62,500 nucleotides of DNA from Symbiodinium natans. Lineage: Eukaryota; Sar; Dinophyceae; Suessiales; Symbiodiniaceae. Under the pieces are notes generated by a model, which saw nothing but the letters and a program-made list of their open reading frames with translations, had not been told where the DNA came from and searched no databases. The stretch is taken from NCBI GenBank assembly GCA_905221605.1, contig CAJNDS010000001.1:715025-777524 (forward strand). The letters are read 5' to 3'. The position numbers and the translations under genes were made by a program. Shown piece by piece: positions 20,315 to 31,883 of the stretch (position 1 is the first letter of the stretch; every line of letters begins with the position of its first letter).

Positions 20315-20658
20315 GTGCTCAGACCACGGTTGCGAGATCGGATCCACAAAGTCTGCGTTGCTGCGATCTTGGCCGATGGCACCGTGACTTCCGGCAGGAT
20401 GCATTGTGGCCTCCAACTGGAGCTCTACCTAAAATGAACAGCCCGAAGCCCTAACAAAAAACAAAGCAACCCCGAAAGAAACACGGAACCGCCCCTACGC
20501 CCTAAACCCTAAACCATAAACATGAAACCCTAAACCCTAGCCCTAAACCCTAAACCCCAAACCCTAAAACCCCAAGCCTCAACAAACAAAAGGCGTTCAC
20601 CCTTGCAGTGCCCCTCGGACGCCTGGCCCTCCTCTAGCAAGAGGTCTGCCGCCAAATC
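20315..20658 (-). CDS. Two possible exons of an unknown gene
   Basis: The exon at 20601-20658 starts after an AG acceptor (DLAADLLLEEGQASEGHCK) and is followed by GTGAAC. The island at 20315-20430 then follows a TTTTAG acceptor and is open in two frames, one of them reading VELQLEATMHPAGSHGAIG. The phase that joins it to the first exon gives a different basic frame ending in a stop, so the pairing is unsettled. No family recognised. Confidence 0.3.
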
Positions 20659-20740
20659 CTTGCTCAGGGTTTAGGGTTTAGGGTTTGGGGTTTAGAGTTT
20701 AGGGTTTAGGGTTTAGGATTTGGTTTAGGGCTTAGGGTTG

Positions 20741-20848
20741 ACTTAGTTGCTGAGTTCATAAGCCCCAAAAAAATGTGTACAAATTCAGTTCTATAGGGGC
20801 TTATAGTATCCCCAAAAAGTGTCAAGTGTACTCATTCAACTACTAAGT
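20741..20848. mobile_element. Inverted-repeat element ACTTAGTTGCTGAG family, copy 1
   Basis: A 108-bp element with imperfect inverted ends (ACTTAGTTGCTGAGT and a right end ending ACTAAGT). The internal segment AAGCCCCAAAAAAATGTG is shared with the copy at 50017-50126. No coding capacity, so MITE-like. Confidence 0.75.
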
Positions 20849-22717
20849 TGAGGGTTGAGGGCTGTGCAGCGTACTTAGAGTTGGGGAATTTTATAAGGTT
20901 TAGGGCTTTTGGTTCAGGGCCGCTTCTTTCATCTGGATATTTCTCAAAAAGAGAGATACCCACTTTTTACACCCCAAATAGAACAGAACCCCCTTCAAAG
21001 GGACCCCCCCCCCCCCCCCGCAAACAGATAAGCAACTCTATAATACTTAGAAGCGTGAAGGCTTCACTCTATAAACCTAAGCCCTAAACCGCCTAATGAA
21101 GCGGCCTTAATGGTCATTAGAACAGGGTTTTGAGGGTTTTATAGATACCTGTCAAGGGACCATCAGGGAATATTGTTAGCAATTATTCCGACCCCTAGAT
21201 ATTCAACCCTAAACAAGCAACCTCCCGAACAGTCACCGTTCATACCCGAAGTCGTGTCTAAAAACATCCTGCCCTAAACCCTAGAAATCCTAAGCCCTAA
21301 AACCCTACTTGCACCAAAGCCCAGAAAATGAGCGGGGCTTTGCAGGGTTTAGGAGATTCAGGCCTTAGGCGTGCTTGTCCGGATGTCTTCAAGATGGGCA
21401 TATTTAGCTAGAATGGGTAGCTTACATATATGTATGTCGTTGTGGTGAGGGAACCCTAAACCCTAAACTCTGAGTAGTTTCACCTCCAGACCAAATTCGA
21501 AATGTCTTGGGGTTCTTGGAGGGAAGGGTATCGCGCTATAGGCACCTAAGCCGAAGGCCTACAATACCTCGAGGAAGGCCGGGTAGGGGTTTAGGAGGAT
21601 GGACGGCTTAAGTTTTAGGGTTTTGCAGGTTCCTGGCTTGGGCCTGCACCCATACACCCTAAAATCCTGAAGCCCTAAACCCTGAGACCCTAAACCCTAA
21701 ACCCTGAACCCTGAACCCTATACCCTGAACCCTAGACCCTATCCGTCCTGGTCGCAGCCAGTGGAGATGTAAGCCTCCAATGGTCGCCAAAGCTGCTATT
21801 GCTTTGAGTGCTAGGGTTTAGGGTTCAGGGTTCAGGGTTTAGGGGTTTAGGGCTTAGGGTTAGGGTGTAGGGTTTAGGGTTTAGGGCTTAGGGTTCAAAA
21901 CAACGACGTTCACTCGTCCGTTTGTCACAGCGAGATCATCCACGTGGTCAAGCACCTGCCCTAGCAGACACTGAACTTGAACGGTCGCCGCTACAGCCTG
22001 ACGAGTCACCGGGTCCAGCCCAGACGGACGCCTCGGTGGCTTCCCGGACCCGTCCTTTCGCTGATCATGGCCAACTGTTCGCAGGAGGACTTAGGGTGCC
22101 TACAGTGTGTAAGAGCCTGGCCCGGATGAAGTGTCGAACCTTACGGAGCTCGACGGACTTCACGCTCCGGTCAGGCAGTTCTGAGTCATGCCGAATGACA
22201 CAATGTGAACAATCGGCCGCGAACCACCTGCCTCCTCGCCACAGATGCATGCCAAGCGCACACCACCACACACAAAAAGTAACAAAACAATAACAAGAAA
22301 CAGGCATTTAGGGTTTGGGAGGGTTTAGGGTTTAGGGTGTATAGCGTTTAGGGTTGAACGTTTGGGGTTTGGGATTTGGGGTTCAGTGTTTAGTGCTTTG
22401 GGTTTGGGGTTTCGGCTTAGGGTTTGTAAGCCTGAGCCCTAAACCAGTGTGGCTCGTTTGGCCTGAATTGTTTTCTTGTGGGCTGAGGGTTTTAGGAAGT
22501 CTACTCTTGGCATTTGGGAGATCCGACATTGCAGGAAAGAGTATGCCCATAACCATGTTCCAATAAGGGCTTCCTGTATAAGGGAACCCTGAACCCAAAG
22601 AAGGGAAAAAAGGGTATCACTGGGCTACCAAGGGAAAGAATCTGGTGTTTCTGTTTGCAGGAAGAGTCGCGGGTGTTTAACCTCTCTTACCTTATGTATT
22701 TAAACCCTATACACATT

Positions 22718-22801
22718 CGTGGGCTAAGGGTCGTTTCTTCGTGGCTAAGGGTCATTTCGTCGTGGCTAAGAGTCATTTCTTCGTGGCTAAGGGCCATTTC
22801 C
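22718..22801. repeat. 21-bp minisatellite, four copies
   Basis: Units of the form CGTGGCTAAGGGTCATTTC plus two bases, head to tail. Confidence 0.88.
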
Positions 22802-23102
22802 CGCGCCACTGGCCTTGGGCTTTCGGTTTTAGGGCCTATTGGGCCTTGGGCTTTAGGATTTAAGGGCTACTGAGCCTTGCGCTTTAGGTTTTAGGGCCTA
22901 CTGGTCCTTGGGCTTTAGGGTTTAGGGGCCACTGGCCTTGGGCTTTAGGATGTAGGGGCTAGGCTTTAAGCTTTCGGGTTTAAGGCCTGTTGGGCCTTGG
23001 GCCTTGGGCTTTAGGGTTTAGGGCCACTGGCCTTGGGCTTTAGGATTTAGGGGGTAGCCTTGGACTTTAGGTTTTAGGGCCTACTGGGCCTTGGATTTTA
23101 GG
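22802..23102. repeat. CCTTGGGCTTTAGG-type minisatellite
   Basis: Seven or eight imperfect units of about 35-40 bp built on ACTGGCCTTGGGCTTTAGG and GGGCCTA. It looks like a derived telomere-variant satellite. Confidence 0.8.
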
Positions 23103-23749
23103 GTTTAGGAGTGTTTTGCTTAGTGGTGCGTTTGGGGCTTATCATGATGATTAAAGGAAATTAGGAAACTAAAAATGTTCCTATGTTATGGGATCCAATG
23201 GGTGGGTGGGTAGATTTTCAATACCAGAGTAGCGAGCTTGGCTAGTGAATGCTTGGACATGAGATGCTGAACCTAAACCCGAAACCCTAAACCCTAAACC
23301 CTAAACCCTGTTTTTTTCTAAGACTTGAGATTCAGGGCTTGGTGATGGGGTCGGTTAGGCGCATTCCACGACTCTTCCTAATCCTTGCGCAGAATTCAAC
23401 GGAGCCACGGTTTAGGGTTTAGGGTTTAGGGTTTAGGGTTTAGGATTTAGGGTTTAGGATTTAGGGTTTAGGGTTTAGGGTTTAGGGTTTACAAGGCACC
23501 CTGTAAGGGGCTCGGGCAAGATTCGCTGAACCCTAGAAAGCTCGAGGCCCTACATCCTAAACCCCACAAAGCCAAAACCCTAGATTCCTGAACCCTGATC
23601 CTGGATCCCTAGATCCCTGAACCCCAAACCCTTTAGACCCGAAGCCCCAAACCCGAAACCCCAAACCCGAACCGCACAGCACCAGGGCCCGAACCTCTAA
23701 GCCCTAAACCCCAAACCCCAAACCCAAACCACACTTAAACCCCGAACCC

Positions 23750-24298
23750 CAAAACCCTAAAACCCTAAACTAAAACCCTACAACCCTAAACTAAAACCCT
23801 AAAACCCTAAGCTAAAACCCTAAAACCCTAAACTAAAACCCTAAAACCCTAAGCTAAAACCCTAAAACCCTAAACTTAAAACCCTGAAACCCTAAACTAA
23901 AACCCTAAAACCCTAAACTTAAAACCCTAAAACCCTAAACTAAAACCCTAAAACCCTAAACTAAAACCCTAAAACCCCGAACTAAAACCCTAAAACCCTA
24001 AACTAAAACCCTAAAACCCTAAACTAAAACCCTAAAACCCTAAACTAAAACCCTAAAACCCTAAACTAAAACCCTAAAACCCTAAACTAAAACCCTAAAA
24101 CCCTAAACTAAAACCGTAAAACCCCAAACTAAAACCCTAAAACCCTAAACTAAAACCCTAAAGCCCTAAGCTAAAACCCTAAAACCCTGAACTAAAACCC
24201 TAAAACCCTAAACTAAACCCTAAAACCCCAAACTAAAACCCTAAAACCCCAAACTAAAACCCTAAAACCCTAAACTAAAACCCTAAAACCCTAAGCAT
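23750..24298. repeat. 21-bp higher-order repeat built from telomere variants
   Basis: About 26 copies of a 21-bp unit, CCCTAAAACCCTAAACTAAAA in one phase. It is made of one 8-mer, one 7-mer and a truncated piece. It is more regular than the surrounding degenerate repeats. Confidence 0.92.
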
Positions 24299-24971
24299 GG
24301 AAGTCGAAGCCTGGAGAGCCCGGGAGAAGTCGAAGCCGAGAAGCGACTCGATAGAGAGAACCGCCTGCTTGGAGGTTCATGGTTACTTGGTAACCCAATG
24401 ATGTCTGTGCTTAGTTTGGGGTTTAGGGCTTAGGGTTTAGGGTTTAGGGACTTAGTATCCCAATGAAAAATGTACTTGTAACTCAAGGGGTAACCCCCTA
24501 TACGGCCCAAGGCCCATACGTAAGAACCCTTAGAGGAGGAGATCAGCGAGCTTAGATTCAAAACCCAAGCCTTAAACCCCAAATCCTGAACCCGAAACCC
24601 TAAGCCCGAAAAACCCAAAGCCCTAAAACCCCAAAGCCCTAAACAAAACCAACACCAAAAACCCTAAGCCCTAAAAGCCCAAAAAGCCCAAAAAGCCCTA
24701 AAACCCTAAAACCCTAAAACCCAAAAAACCCCTAAAACCCTAAAACCCTAAAACCCCAAAAAACCCTAAAACCCTAAAACCCTAAACCGCAAGCCCTCAG
24801 GGCTCCCAAAAGCTTGCTAGTCTCAGCTTCTCTTGGCATGGGGTCCTCTTAACCCCCCCCCACCCCCCTATCGAACCCAACTTTTCTGACTAAAATTTGG
24901 GGTTTAGGGTTTAGGGCTAGGGTTTAGGGTCCAGACAGCAGACCTAGACCTCAAGTCTCAGAAAGACTATT

Positions 24972-25118
24972 AAAGGGCTCTTCAGGGAGGGGGGGTTCAT
25001 GGGGGGGTAGGTACCTAAGGAACCTTAACGAAGCTTAGGGAGCCTTAGGCAGTAGTGGGGAGTATCAGGGAACCTTGATTTACATACCCCCTTGAACCCC
25101 CCTCCCTTAAGAACCCTA
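24972..25118. mobile_element. Element with CCCCCCTTGAACCCCCCTCC ends
   Basis: The left arm AGGGAGGGGGGGTTCATGGG pairs with the right arm CCCCCTTGAACCCCCCTCCC. The interior has repeated AGGGAGCCTTAGG blocks. Related copies at about 3368-3473 (in an AMT intron), 42985-43080 (truncated into CCCTAAA) and 46241-46370. Confidence 0.78.
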
Positions 25119-25820
25119 CAAGCCCACGAAATCCCACGAACACCATCTCTATAAATTATATGGGTTGGTGGTCTCTTTATGCAGGGGTTCTGTGTTGTAG
25201 GGGCCTTATATTCGGGGTTACGATTAGGGTATCTATACGGGCTATATAAACCTTAAACCCTAAACCCTAAACCCTAAACCCTAAACCCTAAACCCTGTAA
25301 GGGTAACAGATGTCCCATAAGCGGGTTTAGGGTTTAGGGTTTAGGGTTTTGGGTTTAGGGCCCCTTCATCCCTAAACTCCTCTGAGCCCTGATCCAGGAA
25401 GCCTAAACCTTCAAACCAAAAACAACAACCCCTAGACCCCTACACCCTTCAACCCCTTAAACCCCTTTAAACCCCTTAAACCCCGGTTAAACCCCCTGAA
25501 ACCCCTTGAAGCCTAAACCCTGAACCCTGAACCCCTTACACCCTGAAGCCCTAGACCCGAAGCAACCAGCCGCCTCGTACTGCGATGTGGAAAGTCCTCG
25601 AGCATCTGCTTCCTGGCAAGCAAAAACCTACACTAACACTACTTCAGAGCCTTCAAGGGACACTGGTATGGTATGGGGATGAGGGATTTAGGGTCTGGGG
25701 ATGAGGGATTTAGGGTGTAGAGTTTGGGGATTTAGGGTTTGGAGGTTTAAGTCTTGGGGTTTGAGGTTTTGGCGCTATAAGGCCTTCAGGCCCAGAGACG
25801 GCTCAATTCGGCGCCACATT

Positions 25821-25946
25821 TTGGGATGTTTCCCCTTATACTAGCAGTTCTTAATAGCGATTATAGTACCTTCCCCATGATAGTCCTATGAAGTAATAAG
25901 AAACCCTGAACCCTAAACCCTGTTAGTATAAGGGGGAGCATCCCAA
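25821..25946. mobile_element. GGGATGTTCCCCCTTATAC-family element with telomere-repeat insert
   Basis: TTGGGATGTTTCCCCTTATA at the left and TATAAGGGGGAGCATCCCAA at the right. CCCTGAACCCTAAACCCTG replaces the base of the right arm. Confidence 0.8.
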
Positions 25947-26437
25947 GCCATGTTAGTGAAGTAGTGAAAGCGCGGGTGGCATTGGATCATAAACTTGGAA
26001 GTCCCGTAGCCTATTACAGTTTAGGGTTTAGGGTTTAGGTTGGTTACTTTATGAGGGAACCTTGATCTCAAAAAAAGGGGAAAGGGCACCACTGGGCTAG
26101 AAAAGTCAATTTAAGCACAGCTTGCTTGGAACCACTTTTCAGGCTTTGACGCGTCGGGGTTCTCAGTGGTCCAGAAACACTGCAATTGCAGCCAGCATTG
26201 TCATTGTTGTTGCTCCTCTGCATCTTCTTCTTCTGCTTCGCTTTATTCCCTGAACCCTAAACCCTAAACCCTTAACCCTTGTGTAGTCCTCGTTGAAAGG
26301 CCCTAGCCGCTGCCCTGGCTTTGCCCGGCTGTGGGCGACAGCCCCTTTAGATCTTGGGTTAGGGTTAAGGGTTCAGGGTTAAGGGTTTAGGGTTCAGGGT
26401 TTGGGGTTTGTGGGGGTTTAGGGCTTACGGGGAGGCG

Positions 26438-26505
26438 TAAAGCTGTCACATGTGAGATCGGCTGCACGGATGACCAAGCTGCTTTCCCATTTGAGACCTC
26501 GGAGT
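26438..26505 (-). other. Conserved 3' flank of Ubl-LRR gene 1
   Basis: About 68 bases directly downstream of the stop match the 3' flank of gene 2 (TCACATGTGAGATCGGCTG and GAGACCTC...GAGTTTA on the plus strand). So the duplicated unit was larger than the coding region. This copy lacks the short inverted-repeat element found in gene 2's flank. Confidence 0.8.
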
Positions 26506-28506
26506 TTAACCGGTGTCTACCGACAAAAATGGCGAGGAGAACCGCTGTAAGGAGGTTGGTAGCGGCACCTCTTCCAAGCTCTGATCGAAAAACTCGCCAA
26601 AGGTTAAGGTCTGCAGGCAACTGGGAAGCTGCATCCCTGCCAAGCTCTCGTTGAAGCAAGCGCCGAAGGTCAAGGTCTGTAGGCCGCCGGGAAGCAGCAC
26701 CCCTTCCAAGCTCTGGCCGAAGCAGTCGCCGAAGGTCAAAGTTTGTAGGCCGCCGGGAAGATGCACCCCTTCCAAGCGCTGGTTGAAGCACTCACCGAAG
26801 GTCAACGTCTGAAGGCCGCTGGGAAGCTGCACCCCTTCCAAGTTCTGGTTGAAGTCATGGCCGAAGGTCAAGGTCTGTAGGCCGCTGGGAAGCTGCACCC
26901 CTTCCAGGCTCTGGTTGAAGTCGAAGCCGAATGTCAGTGTCTGTAGACCGCTGGGAAACTGCACCCCTTCCAAGCGCCGGTTGAAGTCATTGCCGAAGGT
27001 CAAGATCTGTAGGCCGCTGGGAAGATGCACCCCTTCCAAGCTCTGGCCGAAGCAGTCGCCGAAAGTCAAGGTCTGTAGGCCGCTGGGAAGCTGCACCCCT
27101 TCCAAGCTCTGGTTGAAGGCGAAGCCGAAGGTCAATGTCTGAAGGCCGCTGGGAAGCTGCACCCCTTCCAAGTGTCGGTTGAAGTCATTGCCGAATGTCA
27201 ATGTCTGAAGGCCGTTGGGAAGCTGCACCCCTTCCGAGCTCTCGTTGAAGAACGTGCCGAAGGTCAAGGTCTGTAGGCCACTGGGAAGCTGCACCTTTTC
27301 CAATCTCCGGTTCCGGTTGAAGCACTCGCCGAAGGTCAAGGTCTGTAGGCCGCTGGGAAGCTGCACCCCTTCCAAGCTCTCGTTGAAGCACGTGCCGAAG
27401 GTCAAGGTCTGAAGGCCGCTGGGAAGCTGCACCCCTTCCAAGCCCTGGTTGAAGCACCCGCCGAAGGTCAAGGTCTGTAGGCCGCCGGGAAGCTGCACCC
27501 CTGCCAAGCTCTGGTTGAAGCACTCGCCGAAGCTCAAGGTCTGTAGGCCGCCGGGAAGCTGCAGCCCTTCCAAGCTCTCGTTAAAGAGCACGCCGAAGGT
27601 CAAGGTTTGTAGGCCGCCGGGAAGCTGCACCTCTGTCAAGCTCTGGTTAAAGCAATAGCCGAAGGTCAATGTCTGCAGCTCGCTGGGAAGCTGCACTCCT
27701 TTCAAGCTCTGGTTGAAGTGCCTGCCGAAGGTCAAGGTCTGTAGGCCGCTGGGAAGCTGCACCCCTGCCAAGCTCTGGTTGAAGCACTCGCCGAAGGTCA
27801 AGGTCTGTAGGCCGCTGGGAAGCTGCACCCCTTCCAAGCATTGGTCGAAAAAGTCGCTAAAAGTCAAGGTCTGTAGGCCGCTGGGAAGCTGCACCCCTTC
27901 AAAGCTCCGGTTGAAGCACTCGCCCAAGGTCAAGGTCTGCAGGCCGCTGGGAAGCTGCACCCTTTCCAACCTCTGGTTGAAGCACTCGCCGAAGGTCAAG
28001 GTCTGTAGGCCGCTGGGAAGCTGCACCCCTTCCAAGCTCTCGTTGAAGCACGTGCCGAAGGTCAAGGTCTGTAGGCCGCCGGGAAGCTGCACCCCTTCCA
28101 AGCCCTGGTTGAAGCCGCTGCCGAAGGTCAAGGTCTGTAGGCCTCCGGGAAGCTGCACCCCTGCCAAGCTCTGGTTGAAACCGCGGCCGAGGGTCAAGGC
28201 AACAACGACTTCCATGGCATCCGTGTCATCATTCACTCCTGCCTTTTCTAAAGCGCGCTGTATACTGCGTGCTGCACATCCTGCGCCATATTTCCGCACC
28301 ACATACGTGAGCTCTTGGTTTTCGGCTTGTTGCAACAGTGGCTGGTGCAGTTTGATGAGACGCCCACCTGAAGTCAGAACGAATGATGCTGCGGAAAGGC
28401 CAACACTTCCTGCGATGCGTCTCCGCACATCTAGCCCAGTTTCCGCATCGGTGACATGGATCTCAAACGTCGAGCCGGCAAGGCAGTGGATGGTCAACGG
28501 CCGCAT
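26506..28506 (-). CDS. Ubiquitin-like domain plus 22-residue leucine-rich repeat protein (gene 1)
   Basis: Intronless 666-residue protein. Residues 1-72 are a ubiquitin-like fold (TIHCLAGSTFEIHVTDAETG, later LTSGGRLIKLHQPLL). A short linker (about 73-118: GAGCAARSIQRALEKAG, NDDTDAMEVVVAL) follows, then about 24 tandem copies of a 22-residue unit of the form LPSGLQTLTFGECFNQSLEGVQ, and a short tail. The 66-bp DNA period is plain on the minus strand. Such Ubl-LRR proteins are common in dinoflagellates; they probably act in protein-protein binding, but the partner is unknown. The ATG at 28504-28506 matches the start of the paralogue at 52217. Long antisense frames over the repeats are mirror artefacts. 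TTTAGGG-type repeats lie on both sides but not within it. Confidence 0.93.
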   Translation of the reverse strand: MRPLTIHCLAGSTFEIHVTDAETGLDVRRRIAGSVGLSAASFVLTSGGRLIKLHQPLLQQAENQELTYVVRKYGAGCAARSIQRALEKAGVNDDTDAMEVVVALTLGRGFNQSLAGVQLPGGLQTLTFGSGFNQGLEGVQLPGGLQTLTFGTCFNESLEGVQLPSGLQTLTFGECFNQRLERVQLPSGLQTLTLGECFNRSFEGVQLPSGLQTLTFSDFFDQCLEGVQLPSGLQTLTFGECFNQSLAGVQLPSGLQTLTFGRHFNQSLKGVQLPSELQTLTFGYCFNQSLTEVQLPGGLQTLTFGVLFNESLEGLQLPGGLQTLSFGECFNQSLAGVQLPGGLQTLTFGGCFNQGLEGVQLPSGLQTLTFGTCFNESLEGVQLPSGLQTLTFGECFNRNRRLEKVQLPSGLQTLTFGTFFNESSEGVQLPNGLQTLTFGNDFNRHLEGVQLPSGLQTLTFGFAFNQSLEGVQLPSGLQTLTFGDCFGQSLEGVHLPSGLQILTFGNDFNRRLEGVQFPSGLQTLTFGFDFNQSLEGVQLPSGLQTLTFGHDFNQNLEGVQLPSGLQTLTFGECFNQRLEGVHLPGGLQTLTFGDCFGQSLEGVLLPGGLQTLTFGACFNESLAGMQLPSCLQTLTFGEFFDQSLEEVPLPTSLQRFSSPFLSVDTG

Positions 28507-28832
28507 GCTGGCGCTTCCGCGGAAACAACGAAGAATGGCGCAACAAAAGTAAGTGGAAACCCTAAACCCTAAACCCTTTAAACCCTAAACCCTAAACCCT
28601 AAACCCTAAACCTTCAGTTCACCTCACAAAAAATGTTCGCAGGGATCGGCGCCCAACAAACAAGTGCTGGCGGCTATGTAATCTCCCTAAGGCTCTAAAT
28701 AGCCCAAAGTATATTTACAGACGTTAGACCCCCAATGTAGGTATTATCATATACTTGGAGCCCCAGCGTATGGATGGTTCAGAGATCTTTTCTTGGCAGC
28801 TCGGGGGCTTTAGAGATTGGAACACCCGCTTG

Positions 28833-29010
28833 GATTTAGGGTTTAGGGTTTGGGTTTAGGGTTTAGGGTTTAGGGTTTAGGATTTAGGGTTTAGGGTTTA
28901 GGGTTTAGGGTTTAGGGTTTAGGGTTTAGGGTTTAGGGTTTAGGGTTTAGGGTTTAGGGTTGAGGGTTTAGGGTTTAGGGTTTAGGGTTTAGGGTTTAGG
29001 GTTTAGGGTA
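28833..29010. repeat. TTTAGGG array
   Basis: About 24 units just upstream of the Ubl-LRR gene 1 5' flank, with few variants. Confidence 0.93.
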
Positions 29011-31496
29011 GCTAGATTTCACGCGAGGTGTGAGCGCATGAGGCACCGATCACAGTGCGCCCGGCCCTCCCTCAACAACACCACCAGAAACCCCAAACTT
29101 GAAACCTGAAACCCTAAACCCTAAACCCTTTACCCTAAACCCTATACCCTAAACCCCTTAACCCCTGAACCCCCTCAGCCTCAAAACCAGAACTCTGCAA
29201 ATACCACCAACTCATCAAGTTGACACCAAGAGCAGTAGAAGCCTACAAAGCTGTCAAGCTCTAAACCCTAAATCCCTAAACCCTAAACCCTTAACCCTAA
29301 ACCCTAAATCCCTAAACCCTAAATCCCAAATCCCTAAACCCTGAATCCTCAATCCCTAAATCCTACATCCCTACATCCCAAAACCCCCAGACGCGCACAA
29401 GGGGTGGCTGGGCATTGTGCTCCTAAGGACGTTCACACCCCTGAACCCGTAGACTAAGCCCTTACGGCTTAGGGTTTTCTAGGCTTTAGGGTTTAGGGTT
29501 TAGGGTTAGGGTTTAGGGTTTAGGGTTTAAGGTTTAGGGTTTAGGGTTTTCTAGGGTTTCGGGTTTACTGTAGGGTTCTGAAAAGGTTGAATCGCTCTCA
29601 GGGGAACCCCAAACAAGGAACCCCCTTAACCCTAAACCCTAAACCCTCAACCTTAAACCCTAAACCTTAAACCCTAAACCCTAAACCCTAAACCGTGTGG
29701 GAATGTACCTAAAAGGGTCCGCATCTTCACTTCATATTCCCAGTTTGGGGTTCTCATTAAGGTCCTCTAAGTTTAGGGCTCCAGGGGGGTGTACCGGCTT
29801 AGAATCTTACAACATGTATCTAGGCCGGTCTAAGCTGTAGGGCCTGGGATATTTAGGTTTTGCAAGGCTAACCCTAAACCCTAAACCCTAAACCCTAAAC
29901 CCGGGCCTGGGATATTTGGGTTTTGCAAGGCTTTATCAGTTGCTTGTTTCAGGGTGTGCCAGCTGTGCGACCCGTCCCGCAGAGCCCTAAACCCGAAATA
30001 CTAAGACCCTGAACCCTATGCCCTAAAGCCCTAAAACCCTAAGCCCTAAGCCCTCTGCCCTAAAGCCTAAACCCTAAACTCAGCCTGCGCGGAGATTTCT
30101 CAGTCAGCCACTAGGTAGCACTTCCACGGAGCCCCCCAGCACAATCGAGGCAGGCTAAGTATAACTCTTTTGGTCCCTCAAGATTCCACAAGGTTTAGGG
30201 TCTAGGGTGTAAAGGCTAAGGGTTAAGGGTTTAGGGACCCTATAACGCCTAAGCCCCTCAACCCCCCAAGTCCGAAACAAAACCCAACCCGCCAAACCTC
30301 GAAACCCCTAAGCCCCTGAACCCTAGTAGGGTTTTCAGAGTTGTTTAAAGCCCTGAACCCTAAACCCTAAACCTTACCTGAACCCTAGTAGGGTTTTCAG
30401 AGTTGTTTAAAGCCCAGAACCCTAAACCCTAAACCTTAAACCCTAAACCCTAAAACCCCGTCGGAAAACCTTAGTGACAGGCGAGCCTTCTTCTTCCAGG
30501 CGTCACCAGAACCGGAGCTCGACCTCTTGCTTGGGCCACTCCGGTTGAGATTTCGGGTGTTGGGGTTTAGGGTTTAGGGTTTAGGGTTTAGGGTTTAGGG
30601 CTTAGGGTTTAGGGCTTAAGGGCTTGGAGTTTAGGATTTTGGGGTTTAGGATTTCGGGCTTAGGGTTTGGGGTTTTTGGGTTTGGGATGGCTTAGGCCCA
30701 GGTGCTCTCTGCTGCAAGGAGTTCGTGGCGGTTTAGGAACTAGGGTAAGGTGCCTGGCAAACCTGAGAAATGGAGAAATGTAGCCTTTTGGTTTCATGGT
30801 GCTTGTCAGTAGACCTAACCCCTAGCACACGCAATGCAGGTACCGCAGGGATCCGCGGGATAAATCTCGATCCTTACATCACACTGAACCCCCAACTGAG
30901 GATGAAGGAAGCCCCAAACCCGAGACATTCAAACACTCCATTCGTAAACTCCACCCACCGACCTTAAAAGACACAAGGCCCACCATTCTTCAAGGGACTA
31001 AAGCAGGGACCCTTATCGTAATGTGGGATATTGAGGGGGAGGGTCCCTTCTGGGGGTCCCTCCTTATACCCCTTGATCCGTAGGACCTGTAGACCACCCA
31101 CGATCCTTGCGTGCTTGCTTCTTTACAACAATCATCCGACAAAGAGCGCGTCTGGGTTCTTAAGGTACATCATAAAACACGAACCTACAAGCTCAGCCCT
31201 TCCCTTAATCGAGCCGCATACTGCGGAAATCATGCGTAAGCCCCTTCATTACTGCAACTAAGACCAAAACCCTAAACCCTAAACCCCAAACCTTGACCTC
31301 AAACCCGAAATCCCAAACCCGAAGCCCGAAATCCCTAAACCCCAAACCCCAAAAACCCTAAACCCCAAACTCTCAACCCCAAACCCCAAAACCTAAAGTT
31401 CTTAGTTTCTGTAAGCCCGGGAGACGCCCAAGACGCCAGTTGAATCCCTGGGGCCCCCAACGAAGGGCCAGCAGGGGCCTGTGAGAGGCTTCGGGT

Positions 31497-31612
31497 TCAG
31501 GGGTTCAGGGGTTCAGGGGTTCAGGGGTTCAGGGGTTTAGGGGTTTAGGGGTTTAGGGGTTTAGGGGTTTAGGGGTTCAGGGGTTCAGGGGTTTAGGGGT
31601 TTAGGGTTTAGG
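31497..31612. repeat. 8-bp (GGGGTTCA)/(GGGGTTTA) array
   Basis: Blocks of GGGGTTCA and GGGGTTTA alternate; each block is uniform. Confidence 0.93.
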
Positions 31613-31788
31613 GCTTTTATGGGTCTTATGAAGGTTTCAAGGACAAGGTTTAGGGTTTGCAGGGTTTAGGGGTTTAGGGTTGGGGGCACTCGGCTCATCG
31701 GCGGGTTAGAGCTTATAGGGTTTTAGGGCGTTTTTTTGGTTTGCAGGGCCTTCTTCTTCTAAGTGCCAAAGGGGCTGAATGCTTACCG

Positions 31789-31883
31789 TTGGGATGTTCC
31801 CCCTTACACGAACAGTCCTGAATAGGGATGATTGTTGTTGGAATCCCTTTTAAGGACTGCTAGTACAGGGGGGAACATCCCAA
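31789..31883. mobile_element. GGGATGTTCCCCCTTATAC-family element
   Basis: Complete 95-bp copy with ends TTGGGATGTTCCCCCTTACA and GGGGGGAACATCCCAA. Confidence 0.82.

Larger units (their letters stand above)
20850..26400. other. Repeat-dominated stretch with few coding islands
   Basis: Telomere-like arrays, minisatellites and inverted-repeat elements. Islands at 21310-21420 (KYAHLEDIRTSTP on minus), 21500-21575 (SAIPFPPRTPRHFEFGLEV on minus), 21880-22300 (long frames on both strands; minus GQVLDHVDDLAVTNGRVN) and 25560-25660 could be exons but do not chain. Confidence 0.45.

Noticed and set aside
21922-22293. 123-residue plus-strand gene
   Set aside because: Arg/Ser/Pro-rich with open frames on both strands over the same bases; an alternative minus frame is at least as protein-like, so no call was made.
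22718-24298. CRISPR array
   Set aside because: The repeats are head-to-tail minisatellites and telomere variants with no spacers, in a eukaryotic context.
26849-28552. Plus-strand proteins over Ubl-LRR gene 1
   Set aside because: Mirror frames of the 66-bp repeat; only the minus frame has a domain start, linker and matching paralogue.
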